Below, in pieces: positions 33,680-42,387 of a stretch of DNA of 64,000 bases (position 1 is the first letter of the stretch; each line of letters opens with the position of its first letter). The translations under genes and the position numbers were made by a program. The stretch is from assembly GCA_963739085.1 (NCBI GenBank), contig CAVTZA010000019.1, positions 62,001 to 126,000 of the forward strand. Reading direction: 5' to 3'. The stretch comes from DATFQE01 sp963739085 (lineage in GTDB: Bacteria; Actinomycetota; Thermoleophilia; Gaiellales; Gaiellaceae). Below the pieces are notes generated by a model. It worked only from the letters and a program-made list of their open reading frames with translations. It ran no database searches and was not told the origin of the DNA.

Positions 33680-34431
33680 GTGCGGCGCAGCTTCCAGATC
33701 TGCTCCATCGGCCAGCGACGCGCCCACGCGGTCTCCTCGGCCGACCGGTACGTCGACTTCGCGCCGTCGGGCGGCTGCACCTCGAGCAGGTCCTCGACGA
33801 CGAAACCCGCGCCGCGGAACAGCGAGATCCACTCGCCGATCGGGAGGTTGAACTCGACCGGCTCGTCGTCGAGCCAGGCGATCCGGTGCATGCCGAACAG
33901 GTCCCGCCGGAGCTCGGTGCCCATGGTGTCCGCCTGCTCGTCGAAGCAAAGGAGCGCGAGCGGAGTCGAGTGACTGAACGCGAACAGGCCCCCGGGCCGG
34001 AGCAGCCGCGCGACCTCGGGCACGGTCGCATAGGGGTCGGCGAACGTCATCGCGCCGTGGTCGCAGAAGACGATGTCGAACGAGCCGTCGTCCAGCGGCG
34101 CTTCGCCCGCGCTCGCGTGCACGAGCGGGAAGTCGGCGCCCGCCTCGTCCATGAGCTTGCGTGCATGCTCGAGCTGACGCCCGGAGTTGTCGAGCCCGAC
34201 CGGCCGCGCGCCGGCTCGCGAGAGCAGGATCGACCATTGCGCGGCGCCGCAGCCGTACTCGAGCACGTCCCTGCCCGCGACATCGCCGAGGATCTGCAGC
34301 TCCGACTCGGGCAGCTGCCACATGCCCCAGCGCGGCTCGGCGCGCCCGATGAACTCGCGGTGGCGCTCCTGATATTCGTCCGACGTCGCGTCCCAGGCGG
34401 CGCGGTTCCGCTGGGCGTCAGACGACGCCAT
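33676..34431 (-). CDS. Class I SAM-dependent methyltransferase (paralogue 2)
   Basis: 251 residues: motif I VLEYGCGAAQWSILLSRAG, then PVGLDNSGRQLEHARKLMDE, PLVHASAGEAPLDDGSFDIV and EVARLLRPGGLFAF. It closely parallels the downstream gene in layout (DEYQERHREF at the start, GMWQLPESELQIL versus GIWDAPESELQVL, and the same ARRWP end), so the pair arose by tandem duplication. The ATG lies 14 bp inside ndk. Motif I has E-Y-G-C-G where most have E-x-G-C-G-x-G, with Ala replacing the last Gly. Substrate unknown. Confidence 0.9.
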   Translation of the reverse strand: MASSDAQRNRAAWDATSDEYQERHREFIGRAEPRWGMWQLPESELQILGDVAGRDVLEYGCGAAQWSILLSRAGARPVGLDNSGRQLEHARKLMDEAGADFPLVHASAGEAPLDDGSFDIVFCDHGAMTFADPYATVPEVARLLRPGGLFAFSHSTPLALLCFDEQADTMGTELRRDLFGMHRIAWLDDEPVEFNLPIGEWISLFRGAGFVVEDLLEVQPPDGAKSTYRSAEETAWARRWPMEQIWKLRRT

Positions 34432-34834
34432 CGGGGAACCACAGGGCGACCTCGCGCGCGGCCGACTCCGGCGAGTCCGACCCGTGCACGAGGTTGTCGG
34501 GCATCGAGAGCGCGAAGTCGCCGCGGATCGTCCCCGGTGCCGCATTGGCCGGGTCCGTCGCGCCGATCGTCGTACGCACGAGCGCGATCGCACCCTCGCC
34601 CTCGAGCACGAGCGCGAGCGTCGGCGACGAGGTGATGAAGTCGACGAGCTCGCCGAAGAAGGGCTTGTCGGTGTGCTCCTCGTAGTGCCGGCCCGCGAGC
34701 TCGCGGTCGACGGCAACGAGGCGTGCGGCGCGGATCAGAAGGCCGCGCCGCTCGAAGCGCGTGAGGATCTCCCCCGCGAGCTGGCGGCGCATCGCGTCAG
34801 GCTTCAGCAGGACCAGGGTCTGCTCGACGGCCAT
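34418..34834 (-). CDS. ndk: Nucleoside-diphosphate kinase
   Basis: 138 residues, full length; transfers phosphate from NTPs to NDPs through a phospho-histidine. Active-site His117 in NLVHGSDS is present, with the N-terminal TLVLLKPDAMRR, the Kpn-loop region TIGATDPANAAPGTIRGDFA and RHYEEHTDKPFFGELV all canonical. Its 3' end overlaps the methyltransferase start by 14 bp. No unusual feature. Confidence 0.97.
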   Translation of the reverse strand: MAVEQTLVLLKPDAMRRQLAGEILTRFERRGLLIRAARLVAVDRELAGRHYEEHTDKPFFGELVDFITSSPTLALVLEGEGAIALVRTTIGATDPANAAPGTIRGDFALSMPDNLVHGSDSPESAAREVALWFPDGVV

Positions 34835-34853
34835 CGGCCGCGGAGCTTATACG

Positions 34854-35393
34854 CTACGTGGATCCGGTGCTTTCGCGCGACGGCGTCTGCAGCGACGGCG
34901 GGAACTGGATCGTCGTCGGCGTGTCGACGGGTGTCTCGCAGTAGGGGCAGACCTGCCAGAGGGTCTCGAGCGGGGCCTTGCAGTTCGTGCACGCCTGGCG
35001 CAGCTTCGTCGTGCAGACCGGGCAGACGAGGAACGAGTCCTCGATCTCGGCCCGGCACACCGGGCACTGGTGGTCACGCCGGTTGAGCCGCTCCTCCATG
35101 GCGCGGATCTCGAGCTCGCGTTCGCGCACGTCCTCGAGGTACTCCGGCGGGCGGAAGAGCATGTAGATGAGCGGCCCGAGGAACGGCGGGATCGCGCCGA
35201 GCACCGCCGCCATCGCGACGAGCCACGGATCCTCGATTCGCCGCCGAGCGTCCTTGAACACCCAGAAGATCGTCGCGACCCAGAAGACGATCACGAAGAA
35301 GATCGACAGGTTGCGGACGACGAACCAGGTGCCGGACTCGAAGAAGTCCCTGACCCCTCCGAACAGCCCGTCGTCTTGTGCAGCGAAGATCAC
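34854..35393 (-). CDS. Membrane protein with double zinc ribbon
   Basis: 179 residues. Two spans (about 27-48 and 60-80, with VFKDARRR between) are followed by a cytoplasmic helix (PEYLEDVRERELEIRAMEER) and four CxxC pairs: CPVC, CPVC, CTNC and CPYC (about residues 110-155), which make two zinc ribbons of the DZANK type. The tail is Pro/Thr/Ser-rich. Proteins of this design are common in this lineage; their zinc ribbons probably mediate protein or nucleic-acid contact, but function is unknown. It lies between ndk and the small TM gene in the valS-to-maf series. Confidence 0.82.
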   Translation of the reverse strand: MIFAAQDDGLFGGVRDFFESGTWFVVRNLSIFFVIVFWVATIFWVFKDARRRIEDPWLVAMAAVLGAIPPFLGPLIYMLFRPPEYLEDVRERELEIRAMEERLNRRDHQCPVCRAEIEDSFLVCPVCTTKLRQACTNCKAPLETLWQVCPYCETPVDTPTTIQFPPSLQTPSRESTGST

Positions 35394-35402
35394 AGTCCTC
35401 CT

Positions 35403-35516
35403 TCAGAGGAGCAGTTGCCCGACGATATAGCCGGCGGCGAACGCGAGTCCCACGATCGCTCCCAAAACGAAAGCGGCAAACGCGAAAACGCTCAGCCTCT
35501 CGACGAGCTTCCTCAT
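35403..35516 (-). CDS. Single-span micro-protein, 37 aa
   Basis: The frame from ATG at 35516 reads MRKLVERLSVFAFAAFVLGA followed by IVGLAFAAGYIVGQLLL: a basic N-terminal helix and one Gly/Ala-rich membrane helix with GxxxG-like spacing. It fills the space between folC and the zinc-ribbon membrane protein, 10 bp from each neighbour, so it is very likely co-translated. No strong Shine-Dalgarno sequence is visible. It may be an assembly partner of the neighbouring membrane protein; that is a guess. Confidence 0.6.
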   Translation of the reverse strand: MRKLVERLSVFAFAAFVLGAIVGLAFAAGYIVGQLLL

Positions 35517-35526
35517 CGTACGTTTT

Positions 35527-36567
35527 CTAGTCGGACGAACGGACGTCGGCAAGAAGATAGAGGGACCCGGTGACGAGGACGCGCGGCCCGAGCGCCCGTG
35601 CGCGCTGGAGGGCCTCACGAGGGTCAGCAACGGTTTCGACATGCTCGAAGTACGGTTCGGCATAGCGCGCGAGTTCCTTCTCGTCGAGCGCACGATCGTT
35701 CGAGCTCCGCGTCGCGACCAAAGTGTCTCCGGCACGAGCGAGGCGCTCGAGGATCGCCGGCGCGTCCTTGTCGCGGAGGATCGAGACGCAGAGGACGTGG
35801 TCGCCGCCTTCGAGCCGGCTCAGCAGCCAGTCCGCCGCCTCGGGTGTATGCGCACCGTCGAACACCACGCCGTTTCGCCGCTCCAGCCGGCCGGGTAGGG
35901 CCACGCGGACCTCTGCGGTGACGGGCTTGCCGAGGTACGCCTCCGTGGCCTCGCGCGCGCCCCCGTGCCTGATCTCGCCCGCAGGCACGAGATGTGCGAA
36001 GGTGTTGTCCGGTAGGACAACTACCCTGGCTGCGTGCGCTACCGCCAGCTTCTCCCGCGCGATCTCTTCCGGCGTCTCGCCGAGCACCTCCGTGTGCTCA
36101 CGGGTCACGTTCGTCAGCAGCACGATTGGGGCGCCGACGACGTTCGTCGCGTCCAGCCGGCCGCCGAGACCGGCCTCCACGGCGGCGACCTCCACGCCGC
36201 GCTCCGCGAACTCGAGGAACGCTGCCGCTGTGAGGGCCTCGAACTGCGTGGCCTCCAGCTCCTCCGCGGCATCACGCACACGGCCGACCGCGCGCTCGAA
36301 GTCGGCCTCGGCGCCGTCGACCCAGATCCGTTCCGCCCAGCCGCTCACATGCGGCGACGTATAGGCGCCCGCCCTCCTCCCTGCCGTCCTCGACAACTCG
36401 GCGATCGTCCTGGTCGCGGTCGACTTGCCGTTCGAGCCGACGACGTGGATCGCGTCGAAGCTGCGCTCGGGGTTACCGAGCCGTTCGAGCACCGCCCGGA
36501 TACGCCCCAGCCCGAACTCCTTCGGCCAGGGGCTCAGCCCGGCAATCCACGCAGTCTGGTCGGTCAC
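35527..36567 (-). CDS. folC: Folylpolyglutamate/dihydrofolate synthase (Mur ligase family)
   Basis: 346 residues from the GTG at 36567, 7 bp after the valS stop. Mur-ligase elements are present: a P-loop written VVGSNGKSTATRTIAEL (family norm is GTNGKGS), the ATP/Mg part AAVEAGLGGRLDATNV, THE-type NVTREHTEVLG and the C-terminal VVFDGAHTPEAADW. It adds glutamate to (dihydro)folate. It is shorter than the usual 400-430 residues, mainly because of a trimmed C-terminal domain. Substrate specificity among Mur-like ligases is inferred from neighbours (valS-folC is a classic pair) and from the NPERSFDAIHVVG-type start. Confidence 0.88.
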   Translation of the reverse strand: MTDQTAWIAGLSPWPKEFGLGRIRAVLERLGNPERSFDAIHVVGSNGKSTATRTIAELSRTAGRRAGAYTSPHVSGWAERIWVDGAEADFERAVGRVRDAAEELEATQFEALTAAAFLEFAERGVEVAAVEAGLGGRLDATNVVGAPIVLLTNVTREHTEVLGETPEEIAREKLAVAHAARVVVLPDNTFAHLVPAGEIRHGGAREATEAYLGKPVTAEVRVALPGRLERRNGVVFDGAHTPEAADWLLSRLEGGDHVLCVSILRDKDAPAILERLARAGDTLVATRSSNDRALDEKELARYAEPYFEHVETVADPREALQRARALGPRVLVTGSLYLLADVRSSD

Positions 36568-36574
36568 GGCCTGC

Positions 36575-38989
36575 CTATCCCGCGAGCGCATCGAGCTCGC
36601 GCCGGTAGCGGGCGAGCTTCTCGCGCTCGGCCTCCACGACGTCGGCGGGCGCGTTCGCGACGAAGCGGTCGTTGCCGAGCATGCTCTCGGCGCGGGCCAC
36701 CTCCTTGCGCAGGCGCTCGATCTCGGCGGCCGCGTCACCGTTCGCCTTCTGGCGCTCCGGCTTCACGACGGCCTCGAAGATCCGCGACTGCTCCTCCGCG
36801 AGCGTCACGCGGACGCCGCTCCGGCGGAAGATCTCGGCTGCGGTCTGGATCCGCTCGAAGGCGTCCTCGTCGGCCGCCACACCGGCGAGCTGCGGCCACG
36901 GCGAGACGATCAGGCGCGCTTCGCGGTCGGGCAGGTTCGACCAGATCTCCTCCGTGATGTGGGGCATCACCGGGTGCAGATACGTCAGGAGCCGTTCGAG
37001 CAACGCCAGGGCGGTGGCCTGCGCATCGACGCTCCCCGCGTAGAGCTGCGGCTTGATGGCCTCGGCGTACCAGTCGCAGAAATCGTCGTAGGTGAGGTGG
37101 TAGAGCACGTCTGCGACGCGGAAGAAGTCGAACGCCGCCAGGTGCTGCTCGACCTCGGCTTGGGCGGCATCGAGCCGCCCGAGCATCCAGCGCTCCTCGA
37201 GGCTCGACGGCCGCGGCTCCGCGTGCGCGCCCTCGGTGTTGGACAGGATGAGGCGGGCGACGTTCCAGAGCTTGTTCGCGAGCTTCCCGCCCTCCTCGAT
37301 CGCGCCGACGTTGAAGCGCACGTCCTGCGTCGAGGTCATCTTCATGAGCCCGTAGCGCGTCGCGTCCGCGCCGTGCTTCTCGATCGTCTCGACGGGATCG
37401 ATCCCGGTTCCGAGCGACTTGGACATGCGCCGCCCATCGGGCGCCAGCACGGTCGAGTAGATGATCACGTCGCTGAACGGGATCTCGCCCATCAACTCGA
37501 GGCCGGCAAAGATCATCCGGTTCTCCCAGAGGCGAATGATCTCGCGTGCGGTGATGTTGAAGCTGCCCGGGTAGAAGCGCTGCAGGTCGGGGGTGTCGTC
37601 GGGCCATCCGAGCGTCGCGAACGGCCAGAGCGCCGACGAGAACCAGGTGTCGAGCACGTCGGAATCGCGGCGAAGCTCGGTCGAGCCGCAGTCGGCGCAC
37701 GCTGCCGGGTTCGTCTCGGCGACCGTGATGTGGTCGTCGGGGCAGTACCAGGCGGGAATCTGGTGCCCCCACCAGATCTGGCGCGAGATATTCCAGTCCG
37801 GGGCGGTCTCGAGCGAGTCGATCGCGAACCTGTGCTGCGACGATGGGCGGTACGTCACCCGACCGTCGCGCGAGCGCCTCGCAGGGCGGGACGCTTCAGC
37901 TCCTCCATGCGGCACCACCACTGGAGCGAGATCAGCGGCTCGATCCGGCTCCGGCAGCGGTCGCAGACCGCGACCTGGTGGCGGTACGGCTCGCGCTTCT
38001 CGAGGCGGCCCCGCTCCTCGCACCAGCCGAGCACGCGCACCCCCGCCTCGTCCTGGGTGAGGCCCGCCAGCTCGCCCGCGTTCTCGTTCATCCGGCCGTC
38101 CGCGCCGATCACCATCGGCTCGGGCAGCCCATGGACGCGTCCGATCTCGAAGTCGGTCGGATCGTGGCCCGGCGTGACCTTCAGCGCCCCGGTGCCGAAC
38201 TCCGGCTCGACCCGCTCGTCGGCGATCACCGGCACTGGGCGCTCGACGAACGGCACGACGACCTCGCGCCCGACGGCGTCGCGGTAGCGCTCGTCCTCGG
38301 GGTGCACTGCGACGGCGACGTCGGCGAGTATCGTCGCCGGCCGCACTGTCGCGATCGTCACGTGGCCGTTGCCGTCCGCGAACGGGTAACGCACGAAGAC
38401 CAGCTCGTCGTCGGCCTCGACCCGGTCGAGCTCGAGGTCGGAGAGCGCCGACATGTGAAACGGGCACCAGTTGACGATCCGGTTGTCGCGGTAGAGCCAG
38501 CCGCGCTCCCACAGGTGGACGAAGTGAGCGCATGACCGCCCGCTGGTACTCGGGGTCCATCGTCATCCGCTCGCGGCGGTAGTCCATCGACGCGCCGATC
38601 CGCCGGAACTGGGTCATGATCGTGCGGCCGTACCGGCGCAGCCAGTCCCAGACGAGCTCGACGAATGCCTCGCGGCCGAGCTCCTGTCGCGTCTTCCCCT
38701 CGCGCTCGAGCGCCTTCTCGACGACCGCCTGGGTGGAGATGCCGGCGTGGTCGTAGCCGGGCTGGAAGAGGCAGTTGTAACCCTGCATCCGCTTCCAGCG
38801 GATGAGCGAATCGGCGAGCGTGAGACCCATCGCGTGGCCCATGTGGAGCTCGCCGGTGACGTTCGGCGGCGGGTGGGCGTCGACGTACGTCGGCCGCGGA
38901 TCGTCGGCGTCGGCCTGGTAGAGACCTTCGTCCTCCCAGGTGCGCTGCCAGCGCTCCTCGACGCCTGCGGGGTCGTAACGCGGCTCCAT
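36575..38989 (-). CDS. valS: Valine--tRNA ligase, interrupted by two compensating frameshifts
   Basis: Class Ia synthetase of about 800 residues charging tRNA-Val. The HIGH-type motif appears as PPNVTGELHMGHAM (about 40) and KMSKS as RRMSKSLGTG; DWNISRQIWWGHQIP and the C-terminal coiled coil (about 740-804) are intact. The frame is broken twice. At about 38521-38527 one extra base makes RAVMRSFVHLWERGW read as RAVMRSLRPPVGA. At about 37866-37880 a +2 (or -1) change restores the original frame before RDGRVTYRPSSQHRF. Between them the editing domain is perfect in the other frame (NGHVTIATVRPATILADVAV, then GTGALKVTPGHDPTDFEIG). An essential gene with two clean, compensating indels points to sequencing error. 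Confidence 0.9.
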   Translation of the reverse strand: MEPRYDPAGVEERWQRTWEDEGLYQADADDPRPTYVDAHPPPNVTGELHMGHAMGLTLADSLIRWKRMQGYNCLFQPGYDHAGISTQAVVEKALEREGKTRQELGREAFVELVWDWLRRYGRTIMTQFRRIGASMDYRRERMTMDPEYQRAVMRSLRPPVGARLALPRQPDRQLVPVSHVGALRPRARPGRGRRRAGLRALPVRGRQRPRDDRDSAAGDDTRRRRRRSAPRGRALPRRRRARGRRAVRRAPSAGDRRRAGRAGVRHRGAEGHAGPRSDRLRDRTRPWAARADGDRRGRPDERERGRAGGPHPGRGGGARARLVRGAGPPREARAVPPPGRGLRPLPEPDRAADLAPVVVPHGGAEASRPARRSRDGRVTYRPSSQHRFAIDSLETAPDWNISRQIWWGHQIPAWYCPDDHITVAETNPAACADCGSTELRRDSDVLDTWFSSALWPFATLGWPDDTPDLQRFYPGSFNITAREIIRLWENRMIFAGLELMGEIPFSDVIIYSTVLAPDGRRMSKSLGTGIDPVETIEKHGADATRYGLMKMTSTQDVRFNVGAIEEGGKLANKLWNVARLILSNTEGAHAEPRPSSLEERWMLGRLDAAQAEVEQHLAAFDFFRVADVLYHLTYDDFCDWYAEAIKPQLYAGSVDAQATALALLERLLTYLHPVMPHITEEIWSNLPDREARLIVSPWPQLAGVAADEDAFERIQTAAEIFRRSGVRVTLAEEQSRIFEAVVKPERQKANGDAAAEIERLRKEVARAESMLGNDRFVANAPADVVEAEREKLARYRRELDALAG

Positions 38990-39036
38990 CGGCCGATCCT
39001 AGCCCCGACCGCGTCGAAAGCGTGGCGCTCGGGAAG

Positions 39037-39741
39037 CTAGAGCAGCGTGAGCGCCAGGAGCAGGGTGACGCCGATGGCGATGGCGACCATCTGGGCAACG
39101 GCCCGCCGGTCCAGCCACGACGTGTAGCGGGACTTCGCCTGCGAGGAGAGCAGGAGCAGCGAGCCGCCCGCGATCACCAGCTCGAAGATCGTGGAGACGA
39201 CGTCCGCGACCCCGACCGCCTCAGGCGTCCAAGGCTCCGGGCCGACCGGCAGGCCGGCGGTACGCGACAGGACCCAGACGGCAGCGACGCCGAGGTTGAC
39301 CACGACGCCGGCGAGCAGGACCAGGCGCCCAGGCCGCACGAGAACAACGGCTGCCCACGCCAGCTGGAAGACGCCGGTGATCGCAAACGCGATCGCGAAG
39401 GGGACGTACTCGTCCCAGTGCGGCTGGATGACGGCGAAATGGATGGTCGCCGCGCCGGCCGAGCACAGCGCCAGCTGACCGGGAAGCGACCGGCGGCGCT
39501 CCGCCGGCAGGAACACCCAGACGAGGGCGACGAGCCCGAGCCCCGCCGCGGCGACGAGGAGCGCGGCGTCCGGATGCACGTGTCCGCCCGTCGACCCGCC
39601 GTCGTGGCCGTGCGCATGGAGCGTCGAGCCCTCGTGGTCGTGTCCGTGCAACCCTCCGTAGAGCGTCGCGGCGACCGCGGCTACGACACCGTAGGCGGCG
39701 ACGAGGGCGGCCTTCGCGCGGGTGTTCGCTGCGAACTCCAT
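39037..39741 (-). CDS. Polytopic membrane protein with His-rich N-terminal loop
   Basis: 234 residues, six to seven spans. The first span (about 9-30) is followed by a periplasmic-side loop very rich in His, Asp and Gly (HGHDHEGSTLHAHGHDGG, then GHVHPDA, about 32-58), a pattern of metal-binding loops. Further spans carry HFAVIQPHWDEYVPFAIAFA (about 110), with two more His. No family is recognised with confidence; metal handling is an inference from the loop. It stands apart from valS by 47 bp on the same strand. Confidence 0.7.
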   Translation of the reverse strand: MEFAANTRAKAALVAAYGVVAAVAATLYGGLHGHDHEGSTLHAHGHDGGSTGGHVHPDAALLVAAAGLGLVALVWVFLPAERRRSLPGQLALCSAGAATIHFAVIQPHWDEYVPFAIAFAITGVFQLAWAAVVLVRPGRLVLLAGVVVNLGVAAVWVLSRTAGLPVGPEPWTPEAVGVADVVSTIFELVIAGGSLLLLSSQAKSRYTSWLDRRAVAQMVAIAIGVTLLLALTLL

Positions 39742-39760
39742 CCCCGATAGCTTCGCAGGC

Positions 39761-39789
39761 GGGCGCCGAGTGGTTTGTACTCGGCGCCC
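39761..39789. terminator. Perfect 11-bp hairpin
   Basis: GGGCGCCGAGT (39761-39771) pairs exactly with ACTCGGCGCCC (39779-39789) around a 7-base loop GGTTTGT. It lies just upstream of the His-rich membrane-protein gene (minus strand) and about 170 bp before the plus-strand membrane-protein gene; no T-run follows. It could be an operator or a transcript-end structure. The rest of 39790-39960 shows nothing definite. Confidence 0.5.
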
Positions 39790-39960
39790 ATAGAGATTCG
39801 CTCGCAGTCAGGTTCGCGCGGGCGGACGACAGCTCGGTTCCGGCAGCGGCGAGACGACCGCGCACGAGCCGAGCTCGGGGCGCGGCACGCTGAAGTCGAG
39901 GAGGTGCTCGACCAGCCGGCAAGGAGATTCGCGCTCGCGGAAGAGGGGTAGGAACCGCCC

Positions 39961-40275
39961 ATGCAGCCTGAGGCAATTCGCGGCCAGCCGCGCAACTGGT
40001 TCGCCGTCGCCGGGCTTTGGACGGTCGGGGCCACCTGGCTCGGGCTGGTCGTGGTGCTCTTCTACGCGGAGTTCCTGGACCACGAGCCGTCGGAGAACAT
40101 CGGCTGGACTCTGCTAGGGATCGGCACGATCGGCTTCGTCCTGACGCTCGCCGCCTTCACGGTTGCGCGCACTCGTGGCGAGTGGGGCCTCGCGTGGGCC
40201 GCGCTCGCACTCGTGCTCGCGTTCGCAACGCTGGGCAGCCCGTTTCTGTTCTACGGGCTCAGCGGCGTCGAATAA
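39961..40275 (+). CDS. Small membrane protein, 104 aa
   Basis: ATG at 39961 follows GAGGGGTAGGAACCGCCC. Three spans are predicted (about 14-36, 46-66 and 75-97) with a short charged loop EFLDHEPSENIGW after the first. It is convergent with clpX, only 6 bp between stops. No recognised domain. Confidence 0.7.
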   Translation: MQPEAIRGQPRNWFAVAGLWTVGATWLGLVVVLFYAEFLDHEPSENIGWTLLGIGTIGFVLTLAAFTVARTRGEWGLAWAALALVLAFATLGSPFLFYGLSGVE

Positions 40276-40281
40276 GAACCG

Positions 40282-41562
<1,281 letters not shown>

Positions 41563-41763
41563 CTCTCTCCTTTTACCCCGTTTTCCTTGCTTTCACTAGT
41601 GCCTCGTCCAGTAATGCCGCCGAGTTTCTCGGTCGCGAGCACCAAGCCAGAGGCCACGCTCGTCCGCTGTCAAAGGCTCTCTGCAGCCTTTGCAACGGCG
41701 AGGGTGGCTCCTGGCGTCGCGTGATCGCGGGCGAGAAGCCGGCATGTATTGCTGGATCTGGCA
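41563..41763 (-). other. clpP-clpX intergenic region
   Basis: 201 bp without a credible gene. On the minus strand it contains a 7-bp hairpin (AAAGGCT/AGCCTTT around GCAGAG, near 41671-41690) and a TTGACA hexamer directly after it, which may belong to an internal clpX promoter although no good -10 box is 17 bases away. A 63-residue open frame here has no protein-like composition. Confidence 0.4.
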
Positions 41764-42387
41764 CTAATCCTGCTGCGATTTTCGGTGCTCGATGACGTTG
41801 TCGATGATCCCGTACTCCTTGGCCTCGTCCGCGGTCATGAAGTAGTCGCGCTCCATGTCCCTGGACACCTTCTCGAGATCTGCACCCGTGTGGTTGGACA
41901 TGATCTCCTCCAGCCGACGCTTCAAGGCGATGGTCTCACGAGCGTGGATCTCGATGTCGGTGGCCTGGCCCTGGAAGCCGCCCCACACCTGGTGGATCAG
42001 GATCTTGGCGTTCGGCAGGGCCATGCGCTTTCCTTTTTGGCCGCCCGCCAGCAGCAGCGCGCCCATGCTCATCGCGATGCCGACACAGATCGTCTGCACG
42101 TCCGGCTTGATGAACTGCATCGTGTCGTAGATCGCGAGCCCGTGGTACACGGAGCCGCCCGGCGAGTTGATGTAGAGGTGGATGTCCTTGTCCGGGTCCT
42201 CGGACTCGAGGTGCAGCAGCTGGGCGACGATCAGGTTCGCGATCTGGTCGTCGACCGGGGTGCCGAGGAAGACGATCCGCTCGTTCAGCAGGCGCGAGTA
42301 GATGTCGAACGCGCGCTCGCCGCGCGAGGTCTGCTCGATCACCATCGGGATCATCGGGCTCATTCGGGGCTCATACGGCTGTCTCAT
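41764..42387 (-). CDS. clpP: ATP-dependent Clp protease proteolytic subunit
   Basis: 207-residue serine peptidase that forms the ClpXP barrel. Catalytic Ser107 in GIAMSMGALLLAGG, His132 in ILIHQVWGGFQG and an Asp in the TADEAKEYGIID end (about 180) are present. HLYINSPGGSVYHGLAIYDT precedes the active site; His follows Tyr where most ClpP have Thr-Ala-Gly. The start overlaps tig's stop as ATGA, so tig-clpP are coupled, and clpX follows. Confidence 0.96.
   Translation of the reverse strand: MRQPYEPRMSPMIPMVIEQTSRGERAFDIYSRLLNERIVFLGTPVDDQIANLIVAQLLHLESEDPDKDIHLYINSPGGSVYHGLAIYDTMQFIKPDVQTICVGIAMSMGALLLAGGQKGKRMALPNAKILIHQVWGGFQGQATDIEIHARETIALKRRLEEIMSNHTGADLEKVSRDMERDYFMTADEAKEYGIIDNVIEHRKSQQD

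Noticed and set aside
41573..41764. A 63-residue minus-strand frame between clpP and clpX
   Set aside because: No ribosome site, random-looking composition, and it overlaps the clpX leader.
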